Below, one piece after another: positions 1 to 8,104 of a DNA stretch of 52,898 nucleotides. The position numbers and the translations under genes are program-made. The notes beneath the pieces are model-generated. The model did no database searches. It was given only the letters and a program-made list of their open reading frames with translations, and was not told the origin of the DNA. Every line of letters begins with the position of its first letter. Positions within the stretch are counted from its first letter, which is position 1. The DNA is from a virus, in IMG/VR virus record IMGVR_UViG_3300025671_010533, positions 1-52,898 of that record; one strand, given 5' to 3'.

Positions 1-1133
1 TAGGTGATACTTACCAATCAGTAGACACAACAGATACTAATAACCCATATGTTAAAGTAAATGGTGAGTATCCGAATGCTAGTCGTTACGTTTATGTTTC
101 AGCAGTAAACACCCCAACTCCAAATTATTTTGATAATAGCGGAAATGCTAAAGCAGAATATACTTCATCAATTCCTGTAGTACATGATGGGGTTTTCGCA
201 GGAGGTACTGGTGATATTTTAACAGGAGCTGGTAAGTATTTTGACAATATTGATAATACTGATACCCAAGGATTAGTAGCAGGTAATTACTCACAAGCTA
301 TTAACTTATTAAAGAGTAAAGATGATTATCAATACAATGTAATTACTGCTCCTGGTTTGATCCATAGCTTAAGCAGTCACACATCTGTTTTAAATACTTT
401 GATTGCAAATACTCAAGAAAGAGGAGATGCACTTGTAGTATTGGATATTGAAGATTATGGAGCTACAATTTTACAAGCCTCTAACGCAGCAGGAAATCTT
501 AACTCAAGCTATGCAGCTACTTACTGGCCTTGGGTACAAGTACAAAACCCAGACACTGGTAAATTAAACTGGGTCCCAGCATCAACATTAATCCCAGGTG
601 TATATGCCTTTAATGATAATGCTTCTGAACCATGGTTTGCCCCAGCAGGTATCAACAGAGGTGGATTAAGCACAGTAGTAAGACCAGAAAGAAAATTAAC
701 AAGAGCTAATAGAGATACTTTATATGAAGCTAATGTAAACCCAATTGCTAACTTCCCTGCAAACGGAACTGTAGTATTTGGTCAAAAGACATTACAAAAG
801 AAAGCATCAGCACTCGATCGTGTAAATGTTAGAAGATTGTTAATTGCTCTTAAGAGCCACATTGGTCAAGTTGCTAATAACTTAGTGTTTGAACAAAACA
901 CTGCAGCTACAAGAAATAGCTTTTTAGCTCAAGTAAACCCATACATGGAAAGCGTACAACAAAGACAAGGTGTTTATGCGTTTAAAGTGGTAATGGACGA
1001 CTCAAACAACACACCAGATGTAATCGATAGAAATCAATTGGTAGGTCAGATATTCTTACAACCAACAAGAACAGCTGAATTTATTATCTTAGATTTCAAC
1101 GTGTTACCAACTGGAGCTGAATTCCCAGCATAA
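1..1133 (+). CDS. gp18: Contractile tail sheath protein, C-terminal part (5' truncated)
   Basis: The reading frame is open from base 3, so the window starts inside the gene. About 376 C-terminal residues are present. The sheath polymerises around the tail tube and contracts to drive the tube through the host envelope. The sequence looks like the C-terminal half of T4-type sheaths: PGL after a YNVI strand, an ARG-like 'VLDIEDYG' segment, then 'SEPWFAPAGINRGGL', which resembles the conserved WxAPAGxxRG block, and 'LVRR'-like 'RVNVRRLLIALKSHI' near the end. This last region is typical of the domain that packs against the tube. A TTG at 357 is internal and is not a real start. The gene is followed 43 bp later by the tube gene, the T4 order 18-19. 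Assignment is by motif recognition and gene order. Confidence 0.9.
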   Translation, partial: GDTYQSVDTTDTNNPYVKVNGEYPNASRYVYVSAVNTPTPNYFDNSGNAKAEYTSSIPVVHDGVFAGGTGDILTGAGKYFDNIDNTDTQGLVAGNYSQAINLLKSKDDYQYNVITAPGLIHSLSSHTSVLNTLIANTQERGDALVVLDIEDYGATILQASNAAGNLNSSYAATYWPWVQVQNPDTGKLNWVPASTLIPGVYAFNDNASEPWFAPAGINRGGLSTVVRPERKLTRANRDTLYEANVNPIANFPANGTVVFGQKTLQKKASALDRVNVRRLLIALKSHIGQVANNLVFEQNTAATRNSFLAQVNPYMESVQQRQGVYAFKVVMDDSNNTPDVIDRNQLVGQIFLQPTRTAEFIILDFNVLPTGAEFPA

Positions 1134-1150
1134 TAAAAATTAGAGATAGT

Positions 1151-1161
1151 AATATTTATAA
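1151..1161 (+). promoter_or_regulatory. AATATTTATAA motif, putative late promoter
   Basis: The motif lies 16 bp before the ATG of the tube gene. The same core recurs before most structural genes in this window. No TTG is present at the -33 position, unlike the host-type promoters further right. A late-promoter role is inferred. Confidence 0.45.
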
Positions 1162-1176
1162 TAAACGCAAAATAAA

Positions 1177-1662
1177 ATGGCAGTATTAGATCCAAACGAA
1201 ATATTTTTCACCCCATTTGAACCAAAACAACAAAATAGATTTGTTTTGTATGTAGATGGATTCCCCGCTTACCTTATTAAGGGAATGGGTGCAGTAACAG
1301 TATCACAAGGAACTGTAAACTTGAACCACATTAATATTCAAAGAAATATTAAAGGCAAAACTACTTGGGGCACTATATCAATGACATTATTTGATGCTAT
1401 CACTCCTTCAGGTGCTCAAGCAGTAATGGAATGGGTAAGATTACACCACGAATCAGTAACGGGTAGAGATGGTTACTCAGATTTCTACAAGAAAGACTTA
1501 ACAGTGAATGTTTTGGGTCCTGTAGGTGATGTAGTTTCTGAGTGGATTATCAAAGGTGCATTTATTACTGAAGCAGGATTTGGTGAATACAATTACGATA
1601 ATGAGGGTGCTGTTGAAATTTCAATGACAGTACAACCTGATTATTGTGTATTGAACTTCTAA
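1177..1662 (+). CDS. gp19: Tail tube protein, T4 gp19 family
   Basis: This 161-residue protein has the size and sequence character of T4 gp19, which stacks as hexameric rings to form the rigid inner tube. Visible features are an N-terminal 'PKQQNRFVLYVDG' strand, a central 'WGTISMTLFDAI' segment and a C-terminal 'GAFITEAGFGEYNYDNEG' block followed by a beta strand ending in 'VQPDYCVLNF'. These match the usual layout of T4-type tube proteins (NRF at the start, a G-[AC]-[FW] strand, a polar 'DN.G' turn near the end). The gene sits between sheath and tape-measure chaperone. It is followed by a strong intrinsic terminator, suggesting the sheath and tube messages end here. Confidence 0.9.
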   Translation: MAVLDPNEIFFTPFEPKQQNRFVLYVDGFPAYLIKGMGAVTVSQGTVNLNHINIQRNIKGKTTWGTISMTLFDAITPSGAQAVMEWVRLHHESVTGRDGYSDFYKKDLTVNVLGPVGDVVSEWIIKGAFITEAGFGEYNYDNEGAVEISMTVQPDYCVLNF

Positions 1663-1685
1663 TACAAGCTAAATATTATAAAAGA

Positions 1686-1718
1686 AAGGCGTACTTCGGT
1701 ACGCCTTCCTTATTTTTT
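1686..1718 (+). terminator. Rho-independent terminator after tail tube gene
   Basis: A perfect 9-bp stem (1686-1694 with 1699-1707) closes a UUCG tetraloop and is followed by a T-rich run that ends in six T's at 1713-1718. It is the clearest terminator in the window. Confidence 0.92.
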
Positions 1719-1719
1719 A

Positions 1720-1730
1720 GATATTTATAT
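1720..1730 (+). promoter_or_regulatory. GATATTTATAT motif, putative late promoter
   Basis: This copy of the recurrent ATATTTATA core lies just after the terminator at 1686-1718 and 24 bp before the gp26-like start. The position suits re-initiation of transcription for the downstream baseplate genes. Confidence 0.45.
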
Positions 1731-1753
1731 TAAACAAATAAAGTTATTTTTAA

Positions 1754-2476
1754 ATGAGTGAATTTACATTACCTACCGAAATGGTAGAATTACCTTCAAA
1801 AGGTTTAGTTTATCCTGAAGGTCATCCTTTAAGAGAAGGAAAAGTTGAAATTAAGTATATGACCGCTAAAGAGGAAGATATACTTACAAACCAATCTTAC
1901 ATAGAACGAGGCATAGTATTAGATGAATTACTTAAATCTGTAGTAGTTAGTAAAATTAATATTAAGGATTTAATTATAGGAGACAAAAATGCTGTATTAA
2001 TTGCTACTCGTATTTTGGGATATGGTAAAGATTACTCATTCTCATACATGGGGGAATCCTATGATGTAGACCTATCTACTTTAGAAAACAAAGAAATAGA
2101 TGAATCTACCCTTTCAGAAGGTAACAATTTTTCTTATACCTTACCTCATAGCGGTATAGATATTACTTTTAAGATTTTAAATGGACACGATGAAACTAAA
2201 ATCGAAAAAGAAGTACAAGGTTTAAAAAAGATAAACAAATCAGCTTCCCCAGAATTATCAACAAGATTAAAATATATTATTACTTCTGTAAATGGTGATA
2301 CTGAAACTAAAACAGTTCGTAATTTTGTAGATAATGGTTTATTAGCTAGGGATTCCCGTGCTTTAAGAAATCATATTAAAGAAGTCCAACCAGATGTAGA
2401 TTTAACCTATATCACAACTGGTAATGAGGAGATTACCATCCCTATAGGGATTAGCTTTTTTTGGCCTGACTTCTGA
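1754..2476 (+). CDS. gp26: Baseplate/tape-measure chaperone, T4 gp26-like
   Basis: This 240-residue protein opens with 'PTEMVELPSKGLVYPEGHPL', then 'KVEIKYMTAKEEDILTNQSYI' and 'LDELLKSVV'. That pattern is typical of the T4 baseplate gp26 family. Near its end it carries a run of seven T's (2456-2462) just before the stop. A second conserved-looking frame continues in the +1 direction into the 2502 gene. In many tailed phages a frameshifted chaperone pair lies directly upstream of the tape measure, exactly as here. Its likely job is to keep the tape measure soluble and start hub and tube assembly. The family call is from sequence pattern; the chaperone role is from family knowledge and position. 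Confidence 0.7.
   Translation: MSEFTLPTEMVELPSKGLVYPEGHPLREGKVEIKYMTAKEEDILTNQSYIERGIVLDELLKSVVVSKINIKDLIIGDKNAVLIATRILGYGKDYSFSYMGESYDVDLSTLENKEIDESTLSEGNNFSYTLPHSGIDITFKILNGHDETKIEKEVQGLKKINKSASPELSTRLKYIITSVNGDTETKTVRNFVDNGLLARDSRALRNHIKEVQPDVDLTYITTGNEEITIPIGISFFWPDF
2456..2464 (+). other. Candidate +1 programmed ribosomal frameshift site
   Basis: A T7GG slippery sequence lies 12 bases before the gp26-like stop codon. The 0 frame reads TTT TTT TGG. Skipping one T enters a frame that is open from 2448 to 2756 and contains the gp51-like sequence. A -1 shift would meet TGA within three codons, so only +1 (or -2) is productive. The joined protein would be about 333 residues. Confidence 0.5.
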
Positions 2477-2501
2477 TATAGTTCCTCAAGTAAGACGTAA
2501 T

Positions 2502-2756
2502 ATGTTCAAACAGATCCATGAAATAGTATTTCATGGTAAGGGGGGATATTCTTGGAATGATGTATATAATATGCCTATTTGGTTAAGGCGATTTACTTTT
2601 AAAGAAATTCAAGAATTTTATGAAAAAGAAAAAGCTGAATATGATAAAGCTAACAAAAAAGGAACCAGTACACTAATCGATTCATCAGGAAAGGTAAATA
2701 AACCTCAATTTGCTGATGCTTCTCCTAAAAGATCTTCATTTAGAACTAAGCCATAA
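2502..2756 (+). CDS. gp51: gp51-like tape-measure chaperone extension
   Basis: This 84-residue frame contains 'FKQIHEIVFHGKGGYSWNDV' followed by 'YNMPIWLRRFTF'. The pattern is often seen in phage chaperone extensions: a helix, then HG-GG, then a MP-x-x-x-R helix, then a charged tail. Similarity continues upstream of the first ATG, because codons 2463-2501 read GLTSDIVPQVRRN. This favours expression as a +1 frameshift extension of the gp26-like gene. Independent initiation at the ATG 25 bases after the upstream stop is also possible. The C-terminus is basic and disordered. It precedes the tape measure by 29 bp. Confidence 0.6.
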   Translation: MFKQIHEIVFHGKGGYSWNDVYNMPIWLRRFTFKEIQEFYEKEKAEYDKANKKGTSTLIDSSGKVNKPQFADASPKRSSFRTKP

Positions 2757-2772
2757 TAAAATTAAATTTTTG

Positions 2773-2782
2773 AATATTTATT
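2773..2782 (+). promoter_or_regulatory. AATATTTATT motif before the tape measure
   Basis: The motif ends 3 bases before the tape-measure ATG. If it is a -10/-7 element, transcription would begin at or very near the start codon, giving a leaderless mRNA. A translation-initiation role cannot be excluded. Confidence 0.4.
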
Positions 2783-2785
2783 AAC

Positions 2786-5698
2786 ATGGCTAAACCCGAA
2801 GAAATTCAAAAGCTATTAGAAAATATCCAAAAGCAATATGATCGCTTAGGGAAAATAAATCCATTTGCTAATTTTGATACTTCTAAATTTGATGATATTA
2901 ATAAAGCAGTTGCTATTCTTGAGGTAGGTCTTAGAGATGCAAGAAAGGAAGTCCAACAAATAGACTCAGATGTAAGTGGTTTAGTAAGTGGTTTTGACAC
3001 CATGGTTGATTCTATAAAAAACTCAACTAGTGGGGTAAGAAATACTACTAAAGCATTCGAGGGAATGAGGGGTATAGCTCAAAAGATATTCTATGATCAA
3101 CAAGGTATATCTAAATTAAATGGGAAACAACTTAAACAAATTCAAACTCAATTTAAGCAAAAATCAAAAGACTTAGAATTAAGTAAAAGTCTTTTACAAA
3201 TTGAGATAGATGAATTAAAAAATAAAGGTGTACTAGATGCAAAACAAACAAAAGCATTAAAACAAAAAGAACATGCCTTAAATGCTATTAATGAACAATC
3301 AGCAGATGAAGCATCTAATCAAAAAGAATTAGAAAGACGAATAGAAGCTAGAATAAAACTAGAAGAACAATATACTGAAAAACTAGGACTAAGTGGAGCT
3401 GTAATAGGTTCTATGAAAGGAGCTTTAGACCAGCTAGGAATGAGCAGCCTTGCTAATAAATTAGGTTTTGATGCTGCTTTAACTGAAATGGAGGAGCTTA
3501 GTCAAGAAATTGTAGATCTTGAAAACGATATATCAACTTTAAACACCAATAACCTCTCAGAAACAGACATTTTAGCAGGTAAAGGAGGAGAACACCTTAA
3601 AATCCTCCAAGAACAAAGAAATGCCTTAGGAGGTGCAAACTCTCAACTCACAAATTTAAAAAAAGGTTTTAGTTCTATGGGGGATTCCCTCATAGAAAAC
3701 CTTAAAGATCCTTTATCAGCGGGATTATTTGTTGTTACTCAATTAGTAAAAGCCCTTCAATCTACAGATAAACTAACAGGGGAAACAGCTAAAAACCTAG
3801 GCATGAGTTATAAAGAAGCCAATAATATGGTTTCTGATATGACTGATATAGCTAATCTATCAGGTGATACCCACGTTAATACTGAAGGTTTAGTTAAATC
3901 CCAATTAGCATTAAGTAAAGCTTTAGGTACTAACTCTCAAATTAGTGGAGAATTACTTATAGGTTTTACTAAGTTAACGGAACAAGCAGGATTTAGTGCT
4001 GATGCTATGACTAATCTTACTAAAATCAACCAGGGTACAGGTAAGTCACTAGAAGAAAATACAGCTGAATTATTAGGACAAGCTAAAGCTTTTAACATTA
4101 ATAATGGATTAGCATTAAATGAAAAAGAATTAGTTGAAGAAATAGCAAATACAAGTGCTGCTACTGTTTTAACTCTTGGTAAATCATCTAAAGAATTAGT
4201 AGCAAACGTTGCTGCAGCCAAGCAGTTTGGTATTAATATGCAACAAGCTGAAAATATAGCAAGTAGTTTACTTAACTTCCAATCTTCTATTGAAAGTGAA
4301 ATGGAAGCTGAGTTATTAACTGGTAAACAACTCAATTTAGAACAAGCAAGAATGCTTGCTTTAAAAGGAGAAACTGGTAAAGCAGCAGCTGAAGTACTTA
4401 AACAAGTAGGAAGCTCGGCTGAATTCTCTGAAATGAATGTTATGGCCCAAGAGTCATTAGCTAAAGCTATGGGTATGACACGTGAAGAACTAGCTAAATC
4501 TTTAATTGAAAGAGAAGCATTAGCTAACATAGGTATGGAAGATTTAAGTGCTCAACAAGCTTATAATGAATTAAAAAAGCAAGGACTATCAGATGATGAA
4601 ATTGCTGTAAAATTAGGCAATGAACAATTAGCTAATCAACTTAAATCTGGATCTGCCCAAGAACGTATTGCTGCTATAACCGCTAAACTTCAAGATTTAT
4701 TTATAGGGATAGCTGAACCTATTATGGCTATAGTTGATCCTTTATTAAATTTAGTTACAGCTGTGTTACCCGCTATAAATTTTTTACTCCAACCCATCAA
4801 AACTACATTTGATGGTATTAGTAAAATTCTAACAGGCGATTTCGAAAACCTATCAGGGATGGAAGCAGTATTAGGAGGGATGGCTGTTACTATGGGGACC
4901 TTAATAGGTTTAGCTAAAGTTAAACAAGCTTTAGATGAAGCGCAAAAACTTGCTGGGATGGATGAATTAGATAGAATGGGTCAAATGTTAGCTATGATGG
5001 GTCTTGAAAATTTAGCTTTAGATTACCAAATAGCAAAAGAAGAAGGAAAAACAGTTTTCCAATCTTTAGGCATTGCTCTAGGGAAAACTGAATTAGGGCA
5101 AATGATAACCAAATCAGGTATTTTGACTGCTAATAATTTAAAAGAAAAAATATCACTTGGACTAAAAGCTGCAGCTGCTGCTATGGAAAAATCTAAATTA
5201 GGAGCAATGATAGCTCAAGGTGCTCAATTTGCTTATGCTATTGCTAAAGAAACAGTTTTATTAGGTATTAAAGTAGCACAAGCAGCCGCCGCTATGGTTG
5301 GAGTTTCAGCAGCTACTTTAGGTATAGGTACAGCTATAGCATTAGCTGCAGCTGCAGGAGGTATAGCATACTTATATAGTATATCTAAACCCAAAAAAGC
5401 AGGAGATATGCTATCCCCAGCAGACGGAAAAACCCAAATTTCTACTAAAGAAGGGGGATTATTTGAATTATCTAAAAATGATGATCTTATAGCTGCCCCC
5501 GGAGCTGCGAAAGCTTTAGAAGGTGGTGAAGGAGGAGAAGCGGCCACTTCTAGTGGAATTAACATAGCACCTTTAGTAGCCCAAATGACTCAAATGAATG
5601 CTACGTTACAAGCTATCTTAGCTAAAGAAGGTACAGTTACATTAGATGGTACAAAAGTTGGTACAGCTTTAACAGTAGCAAGTTCAAAATTACAATAA
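2786..5698 (+). CDS. gp29: Tail tape measure protein
   Basis: This 970-residue protein is rich in long amphipathic helices and coiled coils (roughly residues 1-300 and 400-640). Hydrophobic stretches lie near residues 645-675, 690-712 and 834-866, the last very Ala/Gly-rich. This is the standard composition of tape measures, which set tail length during assembly and may reach the host membrane during infection. The C-terminus ('LVAQMTQMNATLQAILAKEG', then 'GTKVGTALTVASS') resembles C-termini of tape measures in environmental myophages. At the usual 1.5 angstrom per residue it would specify a tail of roughly 145 nm. It follows the chaperone pair directly. The T4 gp29 equivalence is positional. 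Confidence 0.8.
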   Translation: MAKPEEIQKLLENIQKQYDRLGKINPFANFDTSKFDDINKAVAILEVGLRDARKEVQQIDSDVSGLVSGFDTMVDSIKNSTSGVRNTTKAFEGMRGIAQKIFYDQQGISKLNGKQLKQIQTQFKQKSKDLELSKSLLQIEIDELKNKGVLDAKQTKALKQKEHALNAINEQSADEASNQKELERRIEARIKLEEQYTEKLGLSGAVIGSMKGALDQLGMSSLANKLGFDAALTEMEELSQEIVDLENDISTLNTNNLSETDILAGKGGEHLKILQEQRNALGGANSQLTNLKKGFSSMGDSLIENLKDPLSAGLFVVTQLVKALQSTDKLTGETAKNLGMSYKEANNMVSDMTDIANLSGDTHVNTEGLVKSQLALSKALGTNSQISGELLIGFTKLTEQAGFSADAMTNLTKINQGTGKSLEENTAELLGQAKAFNINNGLALNEKELVEEIANTSAATVLTLGKSSKELVANVAAAKQFGINMQQAENIASSLLNFQSSIESEMEAELLTGKQLNLEQARMLALKGETGKAAAEVLKQVGSSAEFSEMNVMAQESLAKAMGMTREELAKSLIEREALANIGMEDLSAQQAYNELKKQGLSDDEIAVKLGNEQLANQLKSGSAQERIAAITAKLQDLFIGIAEPIMAIVDPLLNLVTAVLPAINFLLQPIKTTFDGISKILTGDFENLSGMEAVLGGMAVTMGTLIGLAKVKQALDEAQKLAGMDELDRMGQMLAMMGLENLALDYQIAKEEGKTVFQSLGIALGKTELGQMITKSGILTANNLKEKISLGLKAAAAAMEKSKLGAMIAQGAQFAYAIAKETVLLGIKVAQAAAAMVGVSAATLGIGTAIALAAAAGGIAYLYSISKPKKAGDMLSPADGKTQISTKEGGLFELSKNDDLIAAPGAAKALEGGEGGEAATSSGINIAPLVAQMTQMNATLQAILAKEGTVTLDGTKVGTALTVASSKLQ

Positions 5699-5703
5699 TT
5701 TTT

Positions 5704-5714
5704 AATATTTATAA
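5704..5714 (+). promoter_or_regulatory. AATATTTATAA motif, putative late promoter
   Basis: The motif lies 9 bp before the next ATG (5724) and 4 bp after the tape-measure stop. It is an exact copy of the motif found before the tube and giant-fibre genes. Confidence 0.45.
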
Positions 5715-5723
5715 TCAAAAACT

Positions 5724-5948
5724 ATGGCATTATTAGACAAATACAACCAAAACACTTCTACATTATCGGGTCCTAAATCTCCCAAAACTCCTGTAGGAGC
5801 AACTGCTGAATCTAAATTACATGATCAATATTCTTTAAATGGTAAACCAAATCAAAAGAATAAACCATCACCTTCAATTTTAGATTTAAATGGAGTTACC
5901 CCAAGTAATAATTATAAAGATAACGCACCTGAAGGAGCCTCATTTTAA
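5724..5948 (+). CDS. Small Pro/Asn/Lys-rich virion-region protein, function unknown
   Basis: I do not recognise this 74-residue protein. It is polar and low in hydrophobic residues, with many P, N, K and S, and probably largely disordered. It begins 'MALLDKYNQNTSTLSGPKSP' and includes 'PSPSILDLNG'. It stands between the tape measure and the tube-initiator-like gene and is separated from the latter by only 3 bases, so the two are probably co-translated. A small linker or assembly factor of the tail is possible but not shown by sequence. Confidence 0.6.
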   Translation: MALLDKYNQNTSTLSGPKSPKTPVGATAESKLHDQYSLNGKPNQKNKPSPSILDLNGVTPSNNYKDNAPEGASF

Positions 5949-5951
5949 TAA

Positions 5952-7805
5952 ATGGGTTTAATTGATCTTAAAACAGATCTTAAGTCCTTAAAATATGGGC
6001 TTGACAGACGTGGTATGGGAAGTAGTAAAGAACCCTTTATTACTAAGTCTATACCCGAAGGGGAAACCCCTGGAGCTTCAAGAGATGTTTTACTAAGACA
6101 AGGATCAATTGTATCTAGTGCAAACGATGTTTCTAGATTATTTCAATTATTTACTACTACTAGAGGTTTAACTTTTATAGCTAACCAAAACCTCCTCTCA
6201 AGAGGATCAGTTAAAACAGAAGCTACTTTAGGTCCTGCTTATGGTGGGGGTAATGTAAACCAAGGTATTTATTCACCTACTTCTACATTAGCACAAGCTG
6301 GAGTAGGATTTACAGGCACTCACTTAAATTTATTAGGTTTAGACCCATCGTCACCTATAGCAGGTGTTGTAGAAGGAGGATTATTTCCTGGAGGAGGTTT
6401 AATTAGATATGAACAAGCAGTTTTTGATTTTAATAAAAACGGATTAAATAGATTAGTCAAGCTTAAAGAAGATAAAATAGATCTAGATCCTAATTCTACA
6501 GAATTATTATCTTATGGAGGAGGCCCTAACTCAGTATTAGGAATAGGAAAAACTAGAATTAAACGTACTTCTAATACTACAGGAATTAATCCTTATGGTA
6601 ACCCTGATGGAGGTTTTAAATCTGTTTCTTTTAATAAAGTAAATAATTCAAAATCAAATTTAGATTTAGGCAACTCATTAGGTGCTTCTTATGAGTATTT
6701 TACTTATTCTGAAATCAGTGGATTAGAAATCCCAGATCCAGATGCTGAACTTTTAGGTATAAATCCTGAAGATGGGTCTCAATTAAAAAGATTTGGCCCT
6801 CAAGATGATAATAAAACTCTAAGTACTTTAGAAGATAGTAATGCTCTTATTACATCTGCTAAAAATATACCCCCAACAAAGGTAGCAGCTTCTAAAACTT
6901 ATTTTAACGACAACTCTCCCTCAGGTTCTATCTCAGAAATTACATATGGTGTGGGTAGTGATAATATTTTAGTATTATCTTCATCTGTACAATCTGCTGA
7001 AGAAAGATCTAAAGTTAAAGTAGCTGAAGCTAAAACTTATTTTAATGATAATTCTCTATCTGGTTCTATATCTGATGTAATTTATGGTACTGTAGCAGAT
7101 AATAAAGTAGTAACACTTAAATCCGCTTATATAAAAGGTACTAATGCATCACTTAAACAAAAAGGATTAGCAGACCCTAAGTATAAAACTACAAACTATG
7201 AAGCAGGTAATGATATTACAGGAGATAAATTTAATAAAGCAACAACTAAAAAATTAAATACTTCTACAGAAAATATTAAACCCGATAATGATCAATTAAT
7301 TAAATTTTATTTAAATTTTATTGATCCTGATAATCCTGGAATTGATAATTATTTATACTGGCAAGCTTATGTAGATAACTTTAATGATCAAATTGGAGCT
7401 GAATATGATTCTTACAATTATGTAGGTAGAGGATATCCTTTATACAAATACAAAGGGTTTACAAGAAAAATAGGATTAGATTTTACTATTGCTGCCGGAG
7501 ATGAAAATCAATTAATTGCTATATACCAAAAACTAAACACATTTATACAACGTTTAGCACCAAATTATAGTAATGAGGGTTATTTACGTGGGAGTTTTGT
7601 TAAATTAACATTTGGAGATTACCTTAACAACGTTCCTGGAATTTTAGAGGGCATTTCATTATCCCCAATATTTGACGCTGGTTTTGATGTAACAAATGGT
7701 CGTCAACTACCTAAAGCAATTAAAGTAAGTGGATTTAATTTTACTCCAATCGCGGATAATAATAACCAATTAATTAGTAATAAATCAACCTTTATCTCAG
7801 TATGA
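5952..7805 (+). CDS. Probable baseplate/tail-tube initiator protein (gp48/gp54-like C-terminus)
   Basis: The protein has 617 residues. The last ~180 residues ('YWQAYVDNFNDQIGAEYDSY', 'GRGYPLYKYKGFTRKIGLDF', then 'IYQKLNTFIQRLAP' and 'LTFGDYLNNVPGILEGISLS') follow the pattern seen in tube-like baseplate proteins that nucleate tube polymerisation, such as T4 gp48 and gp54. The middle third is polar. It contains two copies of a short motif, 'SKTYFNDNSPSGSISEITYG' at ~residues 314-333 and 'AKTYFNDNSLSGSISDVIYG' at ~358-377, an internal duplication. It overlaps the next gene by 4 bases (ATGA), so the two are translationally coupled. The name is inferred from the C-terminal domain and position after the tape measure. 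Confidence 0.5.
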   Translation: MGLIDLKTDLKSLKYGLDRRGMGSSKEPFITKSIPEGETPGASRDVLLRQGSIVSSANDVSRLFQLFTTTRGLTFIANQNLLSRGSVKTEATLGPAYGGGNVNQGIYSPTSTLAQAGVGFTGTHLNLLGLDPSSPIAGVVEGGLFPGGGLIRYEQAVFDFNKNGLNRLVKLKEDKIDLDPNSTELLSYGGGPNSVLGIGKTRIKRTSNTTGINPYGNPDGGFKSVSFNKVNNSKSNLDLGNSLGASYEYFTYSEISGLEIPDPDAELLGINPEDGSQLKRFGPQDDNKTLSTLEDSNALITSAKNIPPTKVAASKTYFNDNSPSGSISEITYGVGSDNILVLSSSVQSAEERSKVKVAEAKTYFNDNSLSGSISDVIYGTVADNKVVTLKSAYIKGTNASLKQKGLADPKYKTTNYEAGNDITGDKFNKATTKKLNTSTENIKPDNDQLIKFYLNFIDPDNPGIDNYLYWQAYVDNFNDQIGAEYDSYNYVGRGYPLYKYKGFTRKIGLDFTIAAGDENQLIAIYQKLNTFIQRLAPNYSNEGYLRGSFVKLTFGDYLNNVPGILEGISLSPIFDAGFDVTNGRQLPKAIKVSGFNFTPIADNNNQLISNKSTFISV

Positions 7806-8101
7806 ACCGTTACCGTAACATTCCTGTTTTTAAAACTCCTAAAGGTAGAAGATATTATGCTAATGTAAAATATCCTGATATTCCTTATAGAGATAGTGAC
7901 ATTTATGTTATAGCCCAAAAAGGAGATAGATTTGATCTACTTGCGCATCAATACTATAAGGATTCTACTTTATGGTGGATAATCCCTTCAGCAAACCCAA
8001 GATTTAAACCAAATAGTTTATACCCTACTTTAGGACATCAAATAAGAATTCCAACCGATATAGCAAGTATTATAACAGATTTTAAAAAATTAAATAAATA
8101 A
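7802..8101 (+). CDS. gp53: LysM-like baseplate wedge protein (gp53-like)
   Basis: This 99-residue protein contains a LysM-like core: 'DIYVIAQKGDRFDLLAHQYY', then 'DSTLWWIIPSANP', then 'GHQIRIP'. In contractile tails such proteins (T4 gp53 and relatives) sit in the inner baseplate and contact wedge and hub components. It is shorter than T4 gp53 (about 200 residues) and lacks the flanking extensions. The gene starts inside the last codons of the previous gene and ends 3 bases before the hub gene, so all three probably form one translational unit. The LysM-like pattern is visible; the gp53 equivalence is inferred. Confidence 0.6.
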   Translation: MNRYRNIPVFKTPKGRRYYANVKYPDIPYRDSDIYVIAQKGDRFDLLAHQYYKDSTLWWIIPSANPRFKPNSLYPTLGHQIRIPTDIASIITDFKKLNK

Positions 8102-8104
8102 GTT

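Noticed and set aside
357-1133. Sheath gene starting at TTG 357
   Set aside because: The frame is open and sheath-like back to base 3; the TTG is an internal Leu codon.
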